A DNA stretch of 64,000 bases. Source: Azotimanducus chitobiosivorans. Its GTDB lineage: Bacteria > Pseudomonadota > Gammaproteobacteria > Pseudomonadales > Azotimanducaceae. The stretch is taken from contig OZ241339.1 in NCBI GenBank assembly GCA_965200235.1, positions 3,224,001 to 3,288,000 on the forward strand, given 5' to 3'. The notes under the pieces are model-generated. The model was given only the letters and a program-made list of their open reading frames with translations. It did not search any database and was not told the origin of the DNA. This document shows positions 1 through 7,988 of this stretch, piece after piece (position 1 is the first letter of the stretch; every line of letters starts with the position of its first letter). Made by a program: the position numbers and the translations under genes.

Positions 1-2
1 CG

Positions 3-359
3 TGGCTGCTCTTTGACCGCATCAGCGAATTGCTGGTCTTTGTGAGCGGATTCCTTGGCCCTGTGCTCGGCGTCATGCTCGCGGACTACTACCCGATCAG
101 GCGCACGCGCCTGTCGCTTGACGGACTGTTCGACCCGCACGGTCCCTACCGCTATCGAAACGGGTTCAACCCGGCCGCAATGATCGCCTTGGCCGCCGGC
201 ATCGCGACCGCCCTCGTGGGGTATTTCGTGACATGGCTGCAGTGGCTCTACACGGCCTCCTGGTTCTCGGGCTTTCTCGTTTCGTTTTTGCTCTACATCC
301 TGCTCTCACGAACTTTTCTTAAGGAGGCGTTCACAACTCATGTCTCTACTCATACGTAA
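3..359 (+). CDS. NCS1-family nucleobase/hydantoin permease, C-terminal part
   Basis: Only the last ~118 codons are present; the frame is open from base 3, so the gene begins before the window. The visible part holds the motif GPVLGVMLADYY, typical of the late transmembrane region of NCS1 (uracil/allantoin/hydantoin) transporters, followed by two further hydrophobic helices. NCS1 carriers are inner-membrane cation symporters for purine, pyrimidine or hydantoin compounds. The stop lies 20 nt inside the dihydropyrimidinase gene, so the two are translationally close and probably one operon. The likely substrate, uracil, dihydrouracil or a hydantoin, is inferred from the downstream enzymes. Confidence 0.85.
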   Translation, partial: WLLFDRISELLVFVSGFLGPVLGVMLADYYPIRRTRLSLDGLFDPHGPYRYRNGFNPAAMIALAAGIATALVGYFVTWLQWLYTASWFSGFLVSFLLYILLSRTFLKEAFTTHVSTHT

Positions 360-1737
360 CGGTCGCATCGTCACTGCGGTTGACGACTATCAGGCCGACA
401 TCTATGTCGAAAACGACAAGATTTCGTTGATTGGCGGCTGTCTCGACAGCATTCATGCCGACGAGGTGATCGATGCGTCCGGCAAGCTCGTGATTCCAGG
501 CGGTGTCGATCCGCACACGCATATGGACATGCCATTCGGCGGCACGAACAGTTCCGATGACTTTGAGTCCGGCACGCTCGCGGCGGCGTTTGGCGGCACC
601 ACGACCATCATCGATTTCGCCATTCAGCCGAAAGGCCATTCGACCTTGGAGGCCCTTGAAACATGGCACCAAAAGGCTGAAGGCAAGGCTTCGATTGACT
701 ATGGCTTCCACATGATCGTGACCGACATGGAAGACCGGAGACTCTGGGAAATGAGACGCTTGGCCGACGAAGGCATCACTTCGTACAAGCTGTTCATGGC
801 CTATCCTGGCATACTCTACGTGGACGACGGCACGATATTCCGCGCCATGCGCAAGGCTGGCGACGACGGCACCTTGGTGTGCTTGCACGCCGAAAACGGC
901 ATCGTCATTGACGAGATCGTCAAGCTCGCGCTGAAAGAGGGCAAGACCTCGCCGAAGTACCATGCCTTGACGCGGCCAACGCGGATGGAGGCCGAAGGTG
1001 TGCACCGTGCGATCGCTATCGCGGAAGTGGCTGGAGTGCCGGTATACATCGTTCACTTGAGCAGCGCCGATGCGCTTGAGCAGGTCAACCTTGCCCGCAA
1101 GCGCGGCGTGCCCGTGTTCGCCGAGACCTGCCCGCAATACCTGCTCCTCGATATTAGCTATTACGATCGCGAGGAGTTTGAGGGCGCGAAGTATGTGATG
1201 ACGCCGCCGCTTCGCGAGCGCTGGAACCAGGACGAACTCTGGCGGGGTCTTCGGTTCGGCGATGTGCAGAGCATTGCCACCGACCACTGCCCGTTCTGCC
1301 TCAAGGATCAAAAAACACTCGGCATTGATGATTTCAGCAAAATCCCAAACGGAGCGCCGGGCATAGAGAATCGCCTCAGCCTGATCTACAACGGTGGGGT
1401 GGCCGCTGGAAGAATATCGGTCAATCAATTCGTTGAACTCACCTCGACCGCGGCGGCCAAGCTATTCGGCCTGTTCCCCAAGAAGGGCACCATAGCAATC
1501 GGCAGTGATGCGGATATCGTGGTCTTCGATCCGGAGCGTCGCGAAACGATCAGTGTCGGCAATCCCTGTACTCACCACATGCGCGTTGACTACAACACCT
1601 ATGAGGGCATGGAAGTGCAGGGCTTCAGCGATACGGTGATCAGTCGCGGCAAGGTGATTGTGTCGGAAGGCGAATGGCACGGCCACGCCGGCGCTGGCCA
1701 GTTCCTCAAACGCGGGCTGTTTAGCGGCGTGAATTAG
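340..1737 (+). CDS. hydA: Dihydropyrimidinase / hydantoinase
   Basis: Cyclic amidohydrolase that opens 5,6-dihydropyrimidines (or hydantoins) to N-carbamoyl-beta-amino acids in the cytosol. The 465-residue length is normal. The binuclear metal site is visible: H59 and H61 in DPHTHMDM, the carbamylatable K150 in SYKLFMAYPG, H183 in LHAENG, H239 in IVHLSS and D315 in ATDHCPF. The ATG has an AAGGAGG ribosome site about 12 nt upstream, inside the end of the permease gene. It is the second step of reductive uracil/thymine degradation; the first-step dehydrogenase is not in the window. Whether dihydrouracil or a hydantoin is the true substrate cannot be told from sequence. Confidence 0.93.
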   Translation: MSLLIRNGRIVTAVDDYQADIYVENDKISLIGGCLDSIHADEVIDASGKLVIPGGVDPHTHMDMPFGGTNSSDDFESGTLAAAFGGTTTIIDFAIQPKGHSTLEALETWHQKAEGKASIDYGFHMIVTDMEDRRLWEMRRLADEGITSYKLFMAYPGILYVDDGTIFRAMRKAGDDGTLVCLHAENGIVIDEIVKLALKEGKTSPKYHALTRPTRMEAEGVHRAIAIAEVAGVPVYIVHLSSADALEQVNLARKRGVPVFAETCPQYLLLDISYYDREEFEGAKYVMTPPLRERWNQDELWRGLRFGDVQSIATDHCPFCLKDQKTLGIDDFSKIPNGAPGIENRLSLIYNGGVAAGRISVNQFVELTSTAAAKLFGLFPKKGTIAIGSDADIVVFDPERRETISVGNPCTHHMRVDYNTYEGMEVQGFSDTVISRGKVIVSEGEWHGHAGAGQFLKRGLFSGVN

Positions 1738-1775
1738 CGTCGCTGTCGCACATCCACCACCGAGTGAGGACACCC

Positions 1776-2642
1776 ATGCCACGAACCGTCACTACAGGAC
1801 TGATACAGCTCTCCTTGCCGGAACTTGATCCGGCAGCCCGCAAGCGGGACATCGTGGAGGCCATGTTCGCCAAGCATGTCCCCTTCATACAAGAAGCCGC
1901 ACGCCGCGGCGTGCAAATACTGTGCCTGCAAGAAATCTTCAACACCCCCTACTTCTGCCGGAGCCAAGATGCCTCGTGGTACGAGACCGCCGAGCCTGTG
2001 CCCGGCCCCACCTGCGAGCGCCTCGCTGAACTCGCTCGCGAACTGCGCATGGTCATCATCGCCCCGATTTATGAACAAGACGCACCTGGCTTGCTCTACA
2101 ACACCGCAGCCGTGCTTGATGCCGATGGCAGCTATCTCGGCAAGTACCGCAAAGCGCACATTCCCCACACCTCGGGCTTCTGGGAAAAATTCTTCTTCCG
2201 TCCCGGCAACCTTGGCTACCCTGTATTTGAAACGGCATACGCCAAAGTCGGCGTCTATATCTGCTACGACCGACACTTTCCCGAAGGTGCGCGCGCGCTC
2301 GGACTGAACGGCGCGGAGATCGTCTACAACCCCTCGGCAACGGTCAAGGGCCTGTCCGGGCATCTGTGGGAACTTGAGCAATCCGCGCATGCCGTCGCCA
2401 ATGGCTATTTCATGGGATGCGTGAATAGGGTGGGCGTGGAAGCGCCGTGGAATCTCGGCGAGTTCTATGGCCGCAGCTACTTTGTTGACCCGCGCGGGAA
2501 GATCGTCGCCCAAGCAGCGGAAGGTCGCGACGAGCTGCTCGTCGCCGAGCTTGACCTTGATCTGATCGAGGAGGTGCGCAACACTTGGCAGTTTTATCGC
2601 GATCGAAGGCCGGACAGCTACACTGACCTGACCGCACCTTGA
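1776..2642 (+). CDS. Beta-ureidopropionase-type carbamoyl amidase (nitrilase superfamily)
   Basis: Hydrolyses N-carbamoyl-beta-alanine (or a related N-carbamoyl amine) to the free amine, CO2 and ammonia. The catalytic triad is E53 (in LQEIFNTPYF), K126 (in GKYRKAHIP) and C163 (in ICYDRHFPEG); the last motif is the form usual in beta-ureidopropionases, and NPSAT follows it. I chose the ATG at 1776 rather than the in-frame GTG at 1764 because GAGG lies 8 nt before it. It sits 38 nt after the dihydropyrimidinase and takes the next step of the same pathway. N-carbamoylputrescine amidase is the main alternative, but the context argues against it. Confidence 0.88.
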   Translation: MPRTVTTGLIQLSLPELDPAARKRDIVEAMFAKHVPFIQEAARRGVQILCLQEIFNTPYFCRSQDASWYETAEPVPGPTCERLAELARELRMVIIAPIYEQDAPGLLYNTAAVLDADGSYLGKYRKAHIPHTSGFWEKFFFRPGNLGYPVFETAYAKVGVYICYDRHFPEGARALGLNGAEIVYNPSATVKGLSGHLWELEQSAHAVANGYFMGCVNRVGVEAPWNLGEFYGRSYFVDPRGKIVAQAAEGRDELLVAELDLDLIEEVRNTWQFYRDRRPDSYTDLTAP

Positions 2643-2667
2643 ACCGATGGGACCTGAGGAGAACGCT

Positions 2668-4119
2668 GTGCAGCTACAAGACCCGCAACTATTGCAAACC
2701 CAAGCATTCATCGACGGCCGCTGGTGTGCTGCCGACGACGGCACCACCTTCCCAGTACACAATCCGGCCGACGGCGAGGTCATTGTCCAAGTAGCGCGCT
2801 GCGGCACTGCCGAGACCCAGCGAGCCATTGATGTCGCTCACCAAGCGTTTCACGACTGGCGCAATCAGACAGCCAAGGCGCGTGCCGGATTGCTGAGGCG
2901 ATGGTTCGACTTGATGATGGCGCATCAGGAAGATCTGGCTGCCATCATGACCATCGAGCAAGGCAAGCCCTTGGCGGAATCCCGAGGCGAGGTGGCCTAC
3001 GGCGCTGCGTTCATTGAATGGTTCTCGGAAGAAGCCCGCAGAGTCTATGGCGACACCATCCCCGGCCCGTCTGCTGACAAGCGCGTCGTTACCATCAAAC
3101 AGCCAGTGGGCGTGGTGGCCTGCATCACGCCGTGGAACTTCCCCATCGCCATGCTCACCCGCAAGGTGGGCGCAGCGCTCGCGGCAGGCTGCACGGTGGT
3201 CTGCAAGCCCGCCAACGCCACGCCGCTCTCCGCGTTTGCCATTGCTGAATTAGCCGTTCGCGCTGGCATCCCGCCTGGTGTTATCAATATGGTTGTCGGC
3301 GATATCGAAGCGATCGGCGCTGAGCTCACGTCCAATCCGAAGGTGCGCAAACTCACCTTCACCGGCTCAACGAGGGTGGGCAAGCAGCTGGTTGCGCAGT
3401 GCGCGACGACGGTGAAGCGCACTTCAATGGAACTCGGTGGCAACGCGCCATTTATTGTCTTTGACGACGCGGACCTTGACGCGGCGGTCGCGGGCGCTCT
3501 GGTCTGCAAGTACCGCAATGCCGGTCAAACCTGTGTCTGCGCGAATCGGGTGCTCGTGCAATCGGGTGTCTACGAAGCGTTTTCAGAGCGCTTGACAGCG
3601 GCTGTTCGCGCCATGAAGGTCGGTAACGGGATGCATGCCGGCACGGATATCGGACCGCTGATCAACAAGTCAGCGGCGGACAAGGTGCTCGGCATGATCG
3701 AAGACGCGCGCGAGCTCGGTGCGGAAGTTGTCACCGGAGGTCATCGCGCGGGTCATGGCGAATGCTTTGTGGAGCCGACGGTGCTTGCCGCTGTTCGGCC
3801 TGAAATGCGCGTGTTCCGCGAAGAGATATTCGGCCCCGTGACGCCGCTTGTGCAGTTCGAGTCCGAGCAGGAGGCGATCGAACTCGCCAACGATACCGAG
3901 TACGGCCTCGCGGGATACTTTTACTCGCGAGACATCGGCCGCATCTGGCGAGTCGCAGAACAGCTCGACTTCGGTATTGTCGGCATCAACGAAGGCATCA
4001 TCTCAAACGAAGCCGCGCCCTTCGGCGGCATGAAGGAATCCGGGCACGGGCGCGAAGGCTCCAAGTACGGGATTGACGAGTACTTGGAAATCAAGTACCT
4101 CTGCCTTGGCGGGATATAG
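2668..4119 (+). CDS. gabD: Aldehyde dehydrogenase, GabD (succinate-semialdehyde dehydrogenase) type
   Basis: NAD(P)+-dependent aldehyde dehydrogenase. The GTG at 2668, preceded by AGGAG at good spacing, gives 483 residues, matching GabD length; an ATG at 2647 would add seven residues. Visible are TPWNFP, the cofactor loop FTGSTRVGKQL, MELGGNAP with the general-base Glu, and nucleophile C289 in GQTCVCANR. The C-terminal GMKESGHGREGSKYG is characteristic of GabD. It closes the pyrimidine-degradation cluster, so it may oxidise malonic semialdehyde formed from beta-alanine; that role is inference from context, the family assignment is not. It lacks the features of CoA-acylating MmsA enzymes. Confidence 0.87.
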   Translation: MQLQDPQLLQTQAFIDGRWCAADDGTTFPVHNPADGEVIVQVARCGTAETQRAIDVAHQAFHDWRNQTAKARAGLLRRWFDLMMAHQEDLAAIMTIEQGKPLAESRGEVAYGAAFIEWFSEEARRVYGDTIPGPSADKRVVTIKQPVGVVACITPWNFPIAMLTRKVGAALAAGCTVVCKPANATPLSAFAIAELAVRAGIPPGVINMVVGDIEAIGAELTSNPKVRKLTFTGSTRVGKQLVAQCATTVKRTSMELGGNAPFIVFDDADLDAAVAGALVCKYRNAGQTCVCANRVLVQSGVYEAFSERLTAAVRAMKVGNGMHAGTDIGPLINKSAADKVLGMIEDARELGAEVVTGGHRAGHGECFVEPTVLAAVRPEMRVFREEIFGPVTPLVQFESEQEAIELANDTEYGLAGYFYSRDIGRIWRVAEQLDFGIVGINEGIISNEAAPFGGMKESGHGREGSKYGIDEYLEIKYLCLGGI

Positions 4120-4326
4120 ATGCAGCTATCGGCGAATGATCAGTGAGCGTTGGCCAAGCTCGACGAAGTCAGACGACCGCACGCTGCTCCCGCATGGAAA
4201 TGCGGATTATGTCTTGGTCTTTCGTTCGATTTCCGTTTGGAAGGTCTCTTGTGTGAATGACATCGTGTCCTTTCTCTCTCATCCAATGCGCAAGCCTCAC
4301 GGGCAGTTGCGCATCGATAAGGAACT

Positions 4327-5400
4327 TCACGTTGCCAAAGCCTGCATGCCCTTGACACGGCTGAGGCGTGCGGCGAACGCGAGTGCTGCCGACAGGTCTT
4401 CTGGTTCAAGATCGTTGTAGTCGGCGAGGATATCCTGAGTGGTCATGCCTGAACTCAACAAGTCGAGTATCGTGTCCACTGGATAGCGCAATCCTCGCAA
4501 GCACGGCTGACCGTGGCATATTGATGGATCGGTCGTGATTCGATCAAGAAGTTTCTCAACGCGTGGCGAAGATGCCTTTTCGCGTAGCTGAGAAGGATCG
4601 ACAATCCACCCCTCATCCTTGTTGCAGGAACTCGGAATACCATAGTTGGGTTGCGAGGATGCCCAAGCCGCTTGGGCCGCGCAAAGCACCGCATCTAAGA
4701 AATCCGCCTTCGGGTCTTCGATCATCTGTTCTTTGTCGGCTTCTGACAATTTGACACTGCATCCATATGCCTGCCGGAACGGCTCCTCAGATAAGGCGGA
4801 TACAATATTGGCTCTCGTCTGACGGCGCTTCTGCCTGTCTTCCTCGTTCTTGCCTTCCTTGTATGGCTTATTTCCCACGAACGCCTTGGCGACCAGTGCA
4901 GGATAGGCTTCAAGGATTACCCGGCTGCCCCCATTGGTGGCGCACGGGACGATGGATGCGTCAGAGCGCAGGATTCGGTATGCACCCTCAAAGAACATTT
5001 TGCCGACTGGCGGTCTTACGACATTCATCGGGCTAGTGCCGCCAGCTTGGCGGTCGGTATCGCGCTTGTGATGTTTATCGCCCTTCGGTTGATTGTCGCG
5101 ATAACGCCGAATTTCCGATTCGAACGCCGTTTTTCCCATGTCCCAGATCTTATTGACGTAAACAGGCCAAGATGTCGGCCACTCAAGTGCTCGCAACAGT
5201 CTGGCAGGTAACCCGAATGGAAAGTCCATCCCCGCCAACCAAGGTCCAGTCGAGCGGAGCTCGTCGTCAAACGCAGGGAAATTAGCGAGTTCTCTTAGCG
5301 ACGTAATGCGGAGCTCGCCACCGACTAGCTGACCGGCCGCAACCGCAATTGGCTTCCCGTGCCCGGGTGCACTGGTAAAGTCTACGCCCATCACTTTCAT
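4327..5400 (-). CDS. DUF429 protein fused to a DUF433 antitoxin-like domain
   Basis: 357 residues in two parts. Residues 1 to ~250 look like DUF429, a ribonuclease H-fold family of unknown function: an N-terminal MGVDFTSAPG strand and WLAGMDFPFGLP. The last ~70 residues, from about RITTDPSICHGQPCLRG through PVDTILDLLSSGMTTQDIL to DYNDLEPEDLSAALAFAA, match DUF433, a small winged-helix domain usually encoded alone as antitoxin next to a PIN-like DUF5615 toxin. No toxin gene adjoins. The whole is one uninterrupted frame. Function is unknown; a self-contained toxin-antitoxin-like or DNA-binding protein is speculation. The gene stands alone, with a ~200-nt empty gap to gabD. Confidence 0.72.
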   Translation of the reverse strand: MKVMGVDFTSAPGHGKPIAVAAGQLVGGELRITSLRELANFPAFDDELRSTGPWLAGMDFPFGLPARLLRALEWPTSWPVYVNKIWDMGKTAFESEIRRYRDNQPKGDKHHKRDTDRQAGGTSPMNVVRPPVGKMFFEGAYRILRSDASIVPCATNGGSRVILEAYPALVAKAFVGNKPYKEGKNEEDRQKRRQTRANIVSALSEEPFRQAYGCSVKLSEADKEQMIEDPKADFLDAVLCAAQAAWASSQPNYGIPSSCNKDEGWIVDPSQLREKASSPRVEKLLDRITTDPSICHGQPCLRGLRYPVDTILDLLSSGMTTQDILADYNDLEPEDLSAALAFAARLSRVKGMQALAT

Positions 5401-5488
5401 GGTTTGCTCACTCGCGTTATGACGATCAGCCGCGTCTGGAAGCTAAGAATACACCACTCGAAGACTTAAACCATTGACGCTCAGGTCG

Positions 5489-5707
5489 CTACTTGACGCG
5501 CCAATAGGCGGTTTCCTCATCGAATTCAAGAAAGCCCTCGCGCGTGAGGCGGGTGAATTCGGCGCGGATGTTCCACGCGCCGATCGGACTGCCGAGCTCG
5601 CGAAGGCGCGTCAGCACATCGCTCGGCCGCAGCGTGGCTCGGCCCTCATCCGCGAGCTTGCCGATCTCTGCCTTGATTTGGTCGGAGGTGTACTTGTCGA
5701 GCGCCAC
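5489..5707 (-). CDS. Small winged-helix-like protein of unknown function
   Basis: 72 residues from a GTG start that lies one base after the trxA stop codon, so it is almost certainly cotranscribed with thioredoxin. The predicted pattern is helix-helix-helix-strand, with segments IKAEIGKLADEG, RPSDVLTRLRELG and an ending LEFDEETAYWRVK that resembles a beta wing. I do not recognise a named family. The close coupling to trxA is the main support for it being a real gene. Confidence 0.6.
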   Translation of the reverse strand: MALDKYTSDQIKAEIGKLADEGRATLRPSDVLTRLRELGSPIGAWNIRAEFTRLTREGFLEFDEETAYWRVK

Positions 5708-5708
5708 T

Positions 5709-6077
5709 TCAAGCTTGGTTTTGCGCTGTGGTTCGCGGATCGACGTTGCTGTCGAGAAAGGCTTTGAGCTGAGACTTGGAGAGCGCGCCGACTCGGGTTG
5801 AATCGACTTCGCCGTCCTTGAACAGCATCAGTGTGGGAATGCCGCGTACACCGAACTTGCGGGGCGTGTTGGGGCTGGCGTCGATGTCCATCTTGCAGAC
5901 CTTGACGCTGCCCTCGTACTCGCTGGCGATCTCATCGATGATAGGGGCAATCATTTTGCAGGGGCCGCACCATTCTGCCCAATAGTCGAGCAGCACCGGG
6001 CGGTCGGCCTTCAACACTTCCTGTTCGAAGGTGTCATCGGTGACGTGGACGATTTGATTGTCAGTCGATTGGCTCAT
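5709..6077 (-). CDS. trxA: Thioredoxin
   Basis: 122-residue cytosolic dithiol-disulfide oxidoreductase. The active site WCGPCK has C37 and C40; the buried DYWAEW strand, the cis-proline loop GIPTLMLFKDG and a final helix are all in place. The ATG at 6077 gives the normal N terminus. The same frame runs open another ~175 codons upstream, but that extension covers the hemB remnant and is not thioredoxin, so it is not part of the protein. Length is slightly above E. coli TrxA because of a short polar C-terminal tail. Confidence 0.96.
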   Translation of the reverse strand: MSQSTDNQIVHVTDDTFEQEVLKADRPVLLDYWAEWCGPCKMIAPIIDEIASEYEGSVKVCKMDIDASPNTPRKFGVRGIPTLMLFKDGEVDSTRVGALSKSQLKAFLDSNVDPRTTAQNQA

Positions 6078-6133
6078 GGCATTCTCACTTGCATACTGGA
6101 TAGGTCGGAAACATGGTCGCTCGGTCGAATATA

Positions 6134-6491
6134 TCAACCCATTGATTTTGCGAGTTTCTCGGCGAAATAGGTTAGCACACCGTCTGCGCCCGCACGCCGA
6201 ATGGCGAGCACCGATTCGACGATGACGCGCTCGTCGAGCCAGCCCTTGTCGATGGCCGCCATGTGCATCGCGTACTCGCCGCTGACTTGATAAGCAAAAA
6301 CTGGTGCGCGGGATCAAGCCCTGCGGATTGACGGCTTCGCGGCCATCCGAAGCCTTGAGGGCGGGCTCGACATGCGGAAAGAGGGCGATGCAAGGGATGC
6401 CTAGGTCTTCCCAGCTTTTTGCGTCTTCAACGAGAAGATCAACCGAGCGACGTTCGATACCGGGCATGGACGCGATTGGCTCGCGGTTCAT
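6134..6491 (-). pseudogene. hemB: hemB (porphobilinogen synthase) remnant with internal deletion
   Basis: Two pieces of HemB abut. Bases 6491-6303 read REPIASMPGIERRSVDLL and on through LGIPCIALFPHVEPALKAS to NPQGLIPRT, matching an early part of the enzyme (about residues 45-110). Bases ~6301-6134, in another frame, read AYQVSGEYAMHMAAIDKG, WLDERVIVESVLAIRRAGAD and GVLTYFAEKLAKSMG then TGA, the normal HemB C terminus. The first ~45 residues and roughly the central half, including both active-site lysines, are missing, and the junction near 6302 is out of frame. The remnant begins at an ATG overlapping the dsbB stop. No functional product is expected. A full copy elsewhere in the genome cannot be excluded. 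Confidence 0.88.
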
Positions 6492-6982
6492 GATCGACGA
6501 ATGCGAAGCGCGTAGACCGATACGATCAGGAAGCACGCAAATGCGAACAGCGCCCAACCGGCCATGGAAATGCCGAACAGCGACCAGTCGATCTCCGCGC
6601 ATTCGCCTGTACCCGAGATCATTGCGCCGATGAGTTCGCCCAGCGGTAGGACATCAACAAGGTATTCGAAGCTTGCGCCGCAGGCCGGGACTTCGTCCGC
6701 GGGAAGGCTCTGCAACCAAAGCTGGCGCGCGGCGAGTGCACCGCCGCCTACCGACACGATCCCGATGATTGCTGGAAACACGCTGCTAGGTGAATTCAGC
6801 GCAAGCGCAATGGCTGCAACTAGGCCAATCGCGAAAAAAGCGAGTTGCTGCGACACGCACAGCAGGCATGGTTCCAGCAACTGCACGTGCATGAAGACCT
6901 CTGCCGCGCCCAAAAGAAACGCCGAGCCGAGCAGCGTTGCGAGCATGCACTCAGAGAAGCCTATGTCAATGCGCTCAGGCAA
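6488..6982 (-). CDS. dsbB: Disulfide bond formation protein B
   Basis: Inner-membrane quinone reductase that reoxidises periplasmic DsbA. 164 residues with four hydrophobic helices and both cysteine pairs: C39 and C42 in PCLLCVSQQ, and C101 (PACGASFEYL) and C128 (GECAEIDWSLFG). The C-terminal ISMAGWALFAF is also DsbB-like. The start overlaps the end of the quinone oxidoreductase gene by 8 nt, and the stop overlaps the first codon of the hemB remnant. Confidence 0.92.
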   Translation of the reverse strand: MPERIDIGFSECMLATLLGSAFLLGAAEVFMHVQLLEPCLLCVSQQLAFFAIGLVAAIALALNSPSSVFPAIIGIVSVGGGALAARQLWLQSLPADEVPACGASFEYLVDVLPLGELIGAMISGTGECAEIDWSLFGISMAGWALFAFACFLIVSVYALRIRRS

Positions 6983-7949
6983 TTTTCAGCAGCACCTTGC
7001 CGGTGGCGCGTCGCTCCGACAGGCAGCGAAATGCGGCCGCATAGTCTGCAAAAGGATAGACGCCGCCGATGAGCGGCGAGAACTCGCCACGTTCGATCAT
7101 GGCGACGATTTCATGAATATTGCGTGTCATGCCGTCCGGGTCGCGCGTTGTCCACGAACCGAAGAAGACGCCGACAACTTGGCAGCCTTTGAGGAGCACC
7201 AGATTGGTCGGCAGCTTGGGGATGCCTGCGGTGAAGCCGATCACGAGCACGCGCCCCTGCCACGCGACGCAGCGCATGCATTGATCGAATAGGTCACCGC
7301 CGACCGGATCGTAGATGACATCCGCGCCTTGGCCGCCGGTGAGCGCTTTGACTTTTTCCTTCAGGTCTCCGTCGCCGTAGTTGACGAGGTCGTCGGCGCC
7401 GGCCTGCGATGCGACTTCAAGTTTCTCGTCGGAACTCGCCCCGGCAATCACGCGTGCGCCAAGTGCCTTGCCGAGTTGGATGGCGCTGATGCCAACGCCG
7501 CCAGCGGCGCCGGTGACGAGCAGCGTCTCCCCGGCTTTGAGCGCAGCGCGCTGCACGAGCGCGTAATAGCTCGTGCCGTAGGTGGTGAGAATGCCTGATG
7601 CGCCTTCAAAAGTGAGCGCTTCTGGCTTCTTGTAGAGCCGCTCGGCAGGGGTGGTGACAAGTTCGCGCATGGCGCCACCCGGCGCACCGCCAAATACTTC
7701 GTCGCCGCGCGCGAATTGCGTGACGCCGTCGCCGACTTCGCGCACGACGCCAGAAAACTCGCCGCCGGGCGAGAAGGGAAACGGTGGCTTGAACTGATAC
7801 TTGCCTTCGATCATCAGCACGTCGGGGAAGTTAAGCGCGGCGAAGCGCACTTCGACAAGCACCTCGCCTGCGCCTGGCGCCGGATCGGGCACTTCTTCGA
7901 TGACGAGCGTTTCAGGCGGGCCGTAGGCTTTGCAGTGAAGTGCTTTCAT
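6975..7949 (-). CDS. NADPH:quinone oxidoreductase family protein (zinc-free MDR)
   Basis: 324-residue medium-chain dehydrogenase/reductase. The N-terminal catalytic fold carries FAALNFPDVLMIEGKY and FSPGGEFSGVV; the Rossmann fold shows VTGAAGGVGISAIQLGKALG. Residues typical of zinc binding are absent, as in quinone oxidoreductase (QOR)-type enzymes that reduce quinones or enones with NADPH. It is upstream of dsbB with an 8-nt overlap, suggesting cotranscription. The exact substrate is not predictable. Confidence 0.85.
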   Translation of the reverse strand: MKALHCKAYGPPETLVIEEVPDPAPGAGEVLVEVRFAALNFPDVLMIEGKYQFKPPFPFSPGGEFSGVVREVGDGVTQFARGDEVFGGAPGGAMRELVTTPAERLYKKPEALTFEGASGILTTYGTSYYALVQRAALKAGETLLVTGAAGGVGISAIQLGKALGARVIAGASSDEKLEVASQAGADDLVNYGDGDLKEKVKALTGGQGADVIYDPVGGDLFDQCMRCVAWQGRVLVIGFTAGIPKLPTNLVLLKGCQVVGVFFGSWTTRDPDGMTRNIHEIVAMIERGEFSPLIGGVYPFADYAAAFRCLSERRATGKVLLKIA

Positions 7950-7988
7950 GGTGGGAGATGGCTGAGCAAAAGCAGTATTTTCACACGT

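Noticed and set aside
346..1428. Long minus-strand open frame inside the dihydropyrimidinase gene
   Set aside because: It is antisense to a gene with all catalytic motifs and has no family features.
1734..2828. Minus-strand 364-codon frame across the amidase and gabD start
   Set aside because: Shadow of two well-supported plus-strand genes.
6078..6602. N-terminal extension of thioredoxin in the same frame
   Set aside because: The extension is the hemB remnant and out-of-frame DNA; thioredoxin has a proper ATG at 6077.
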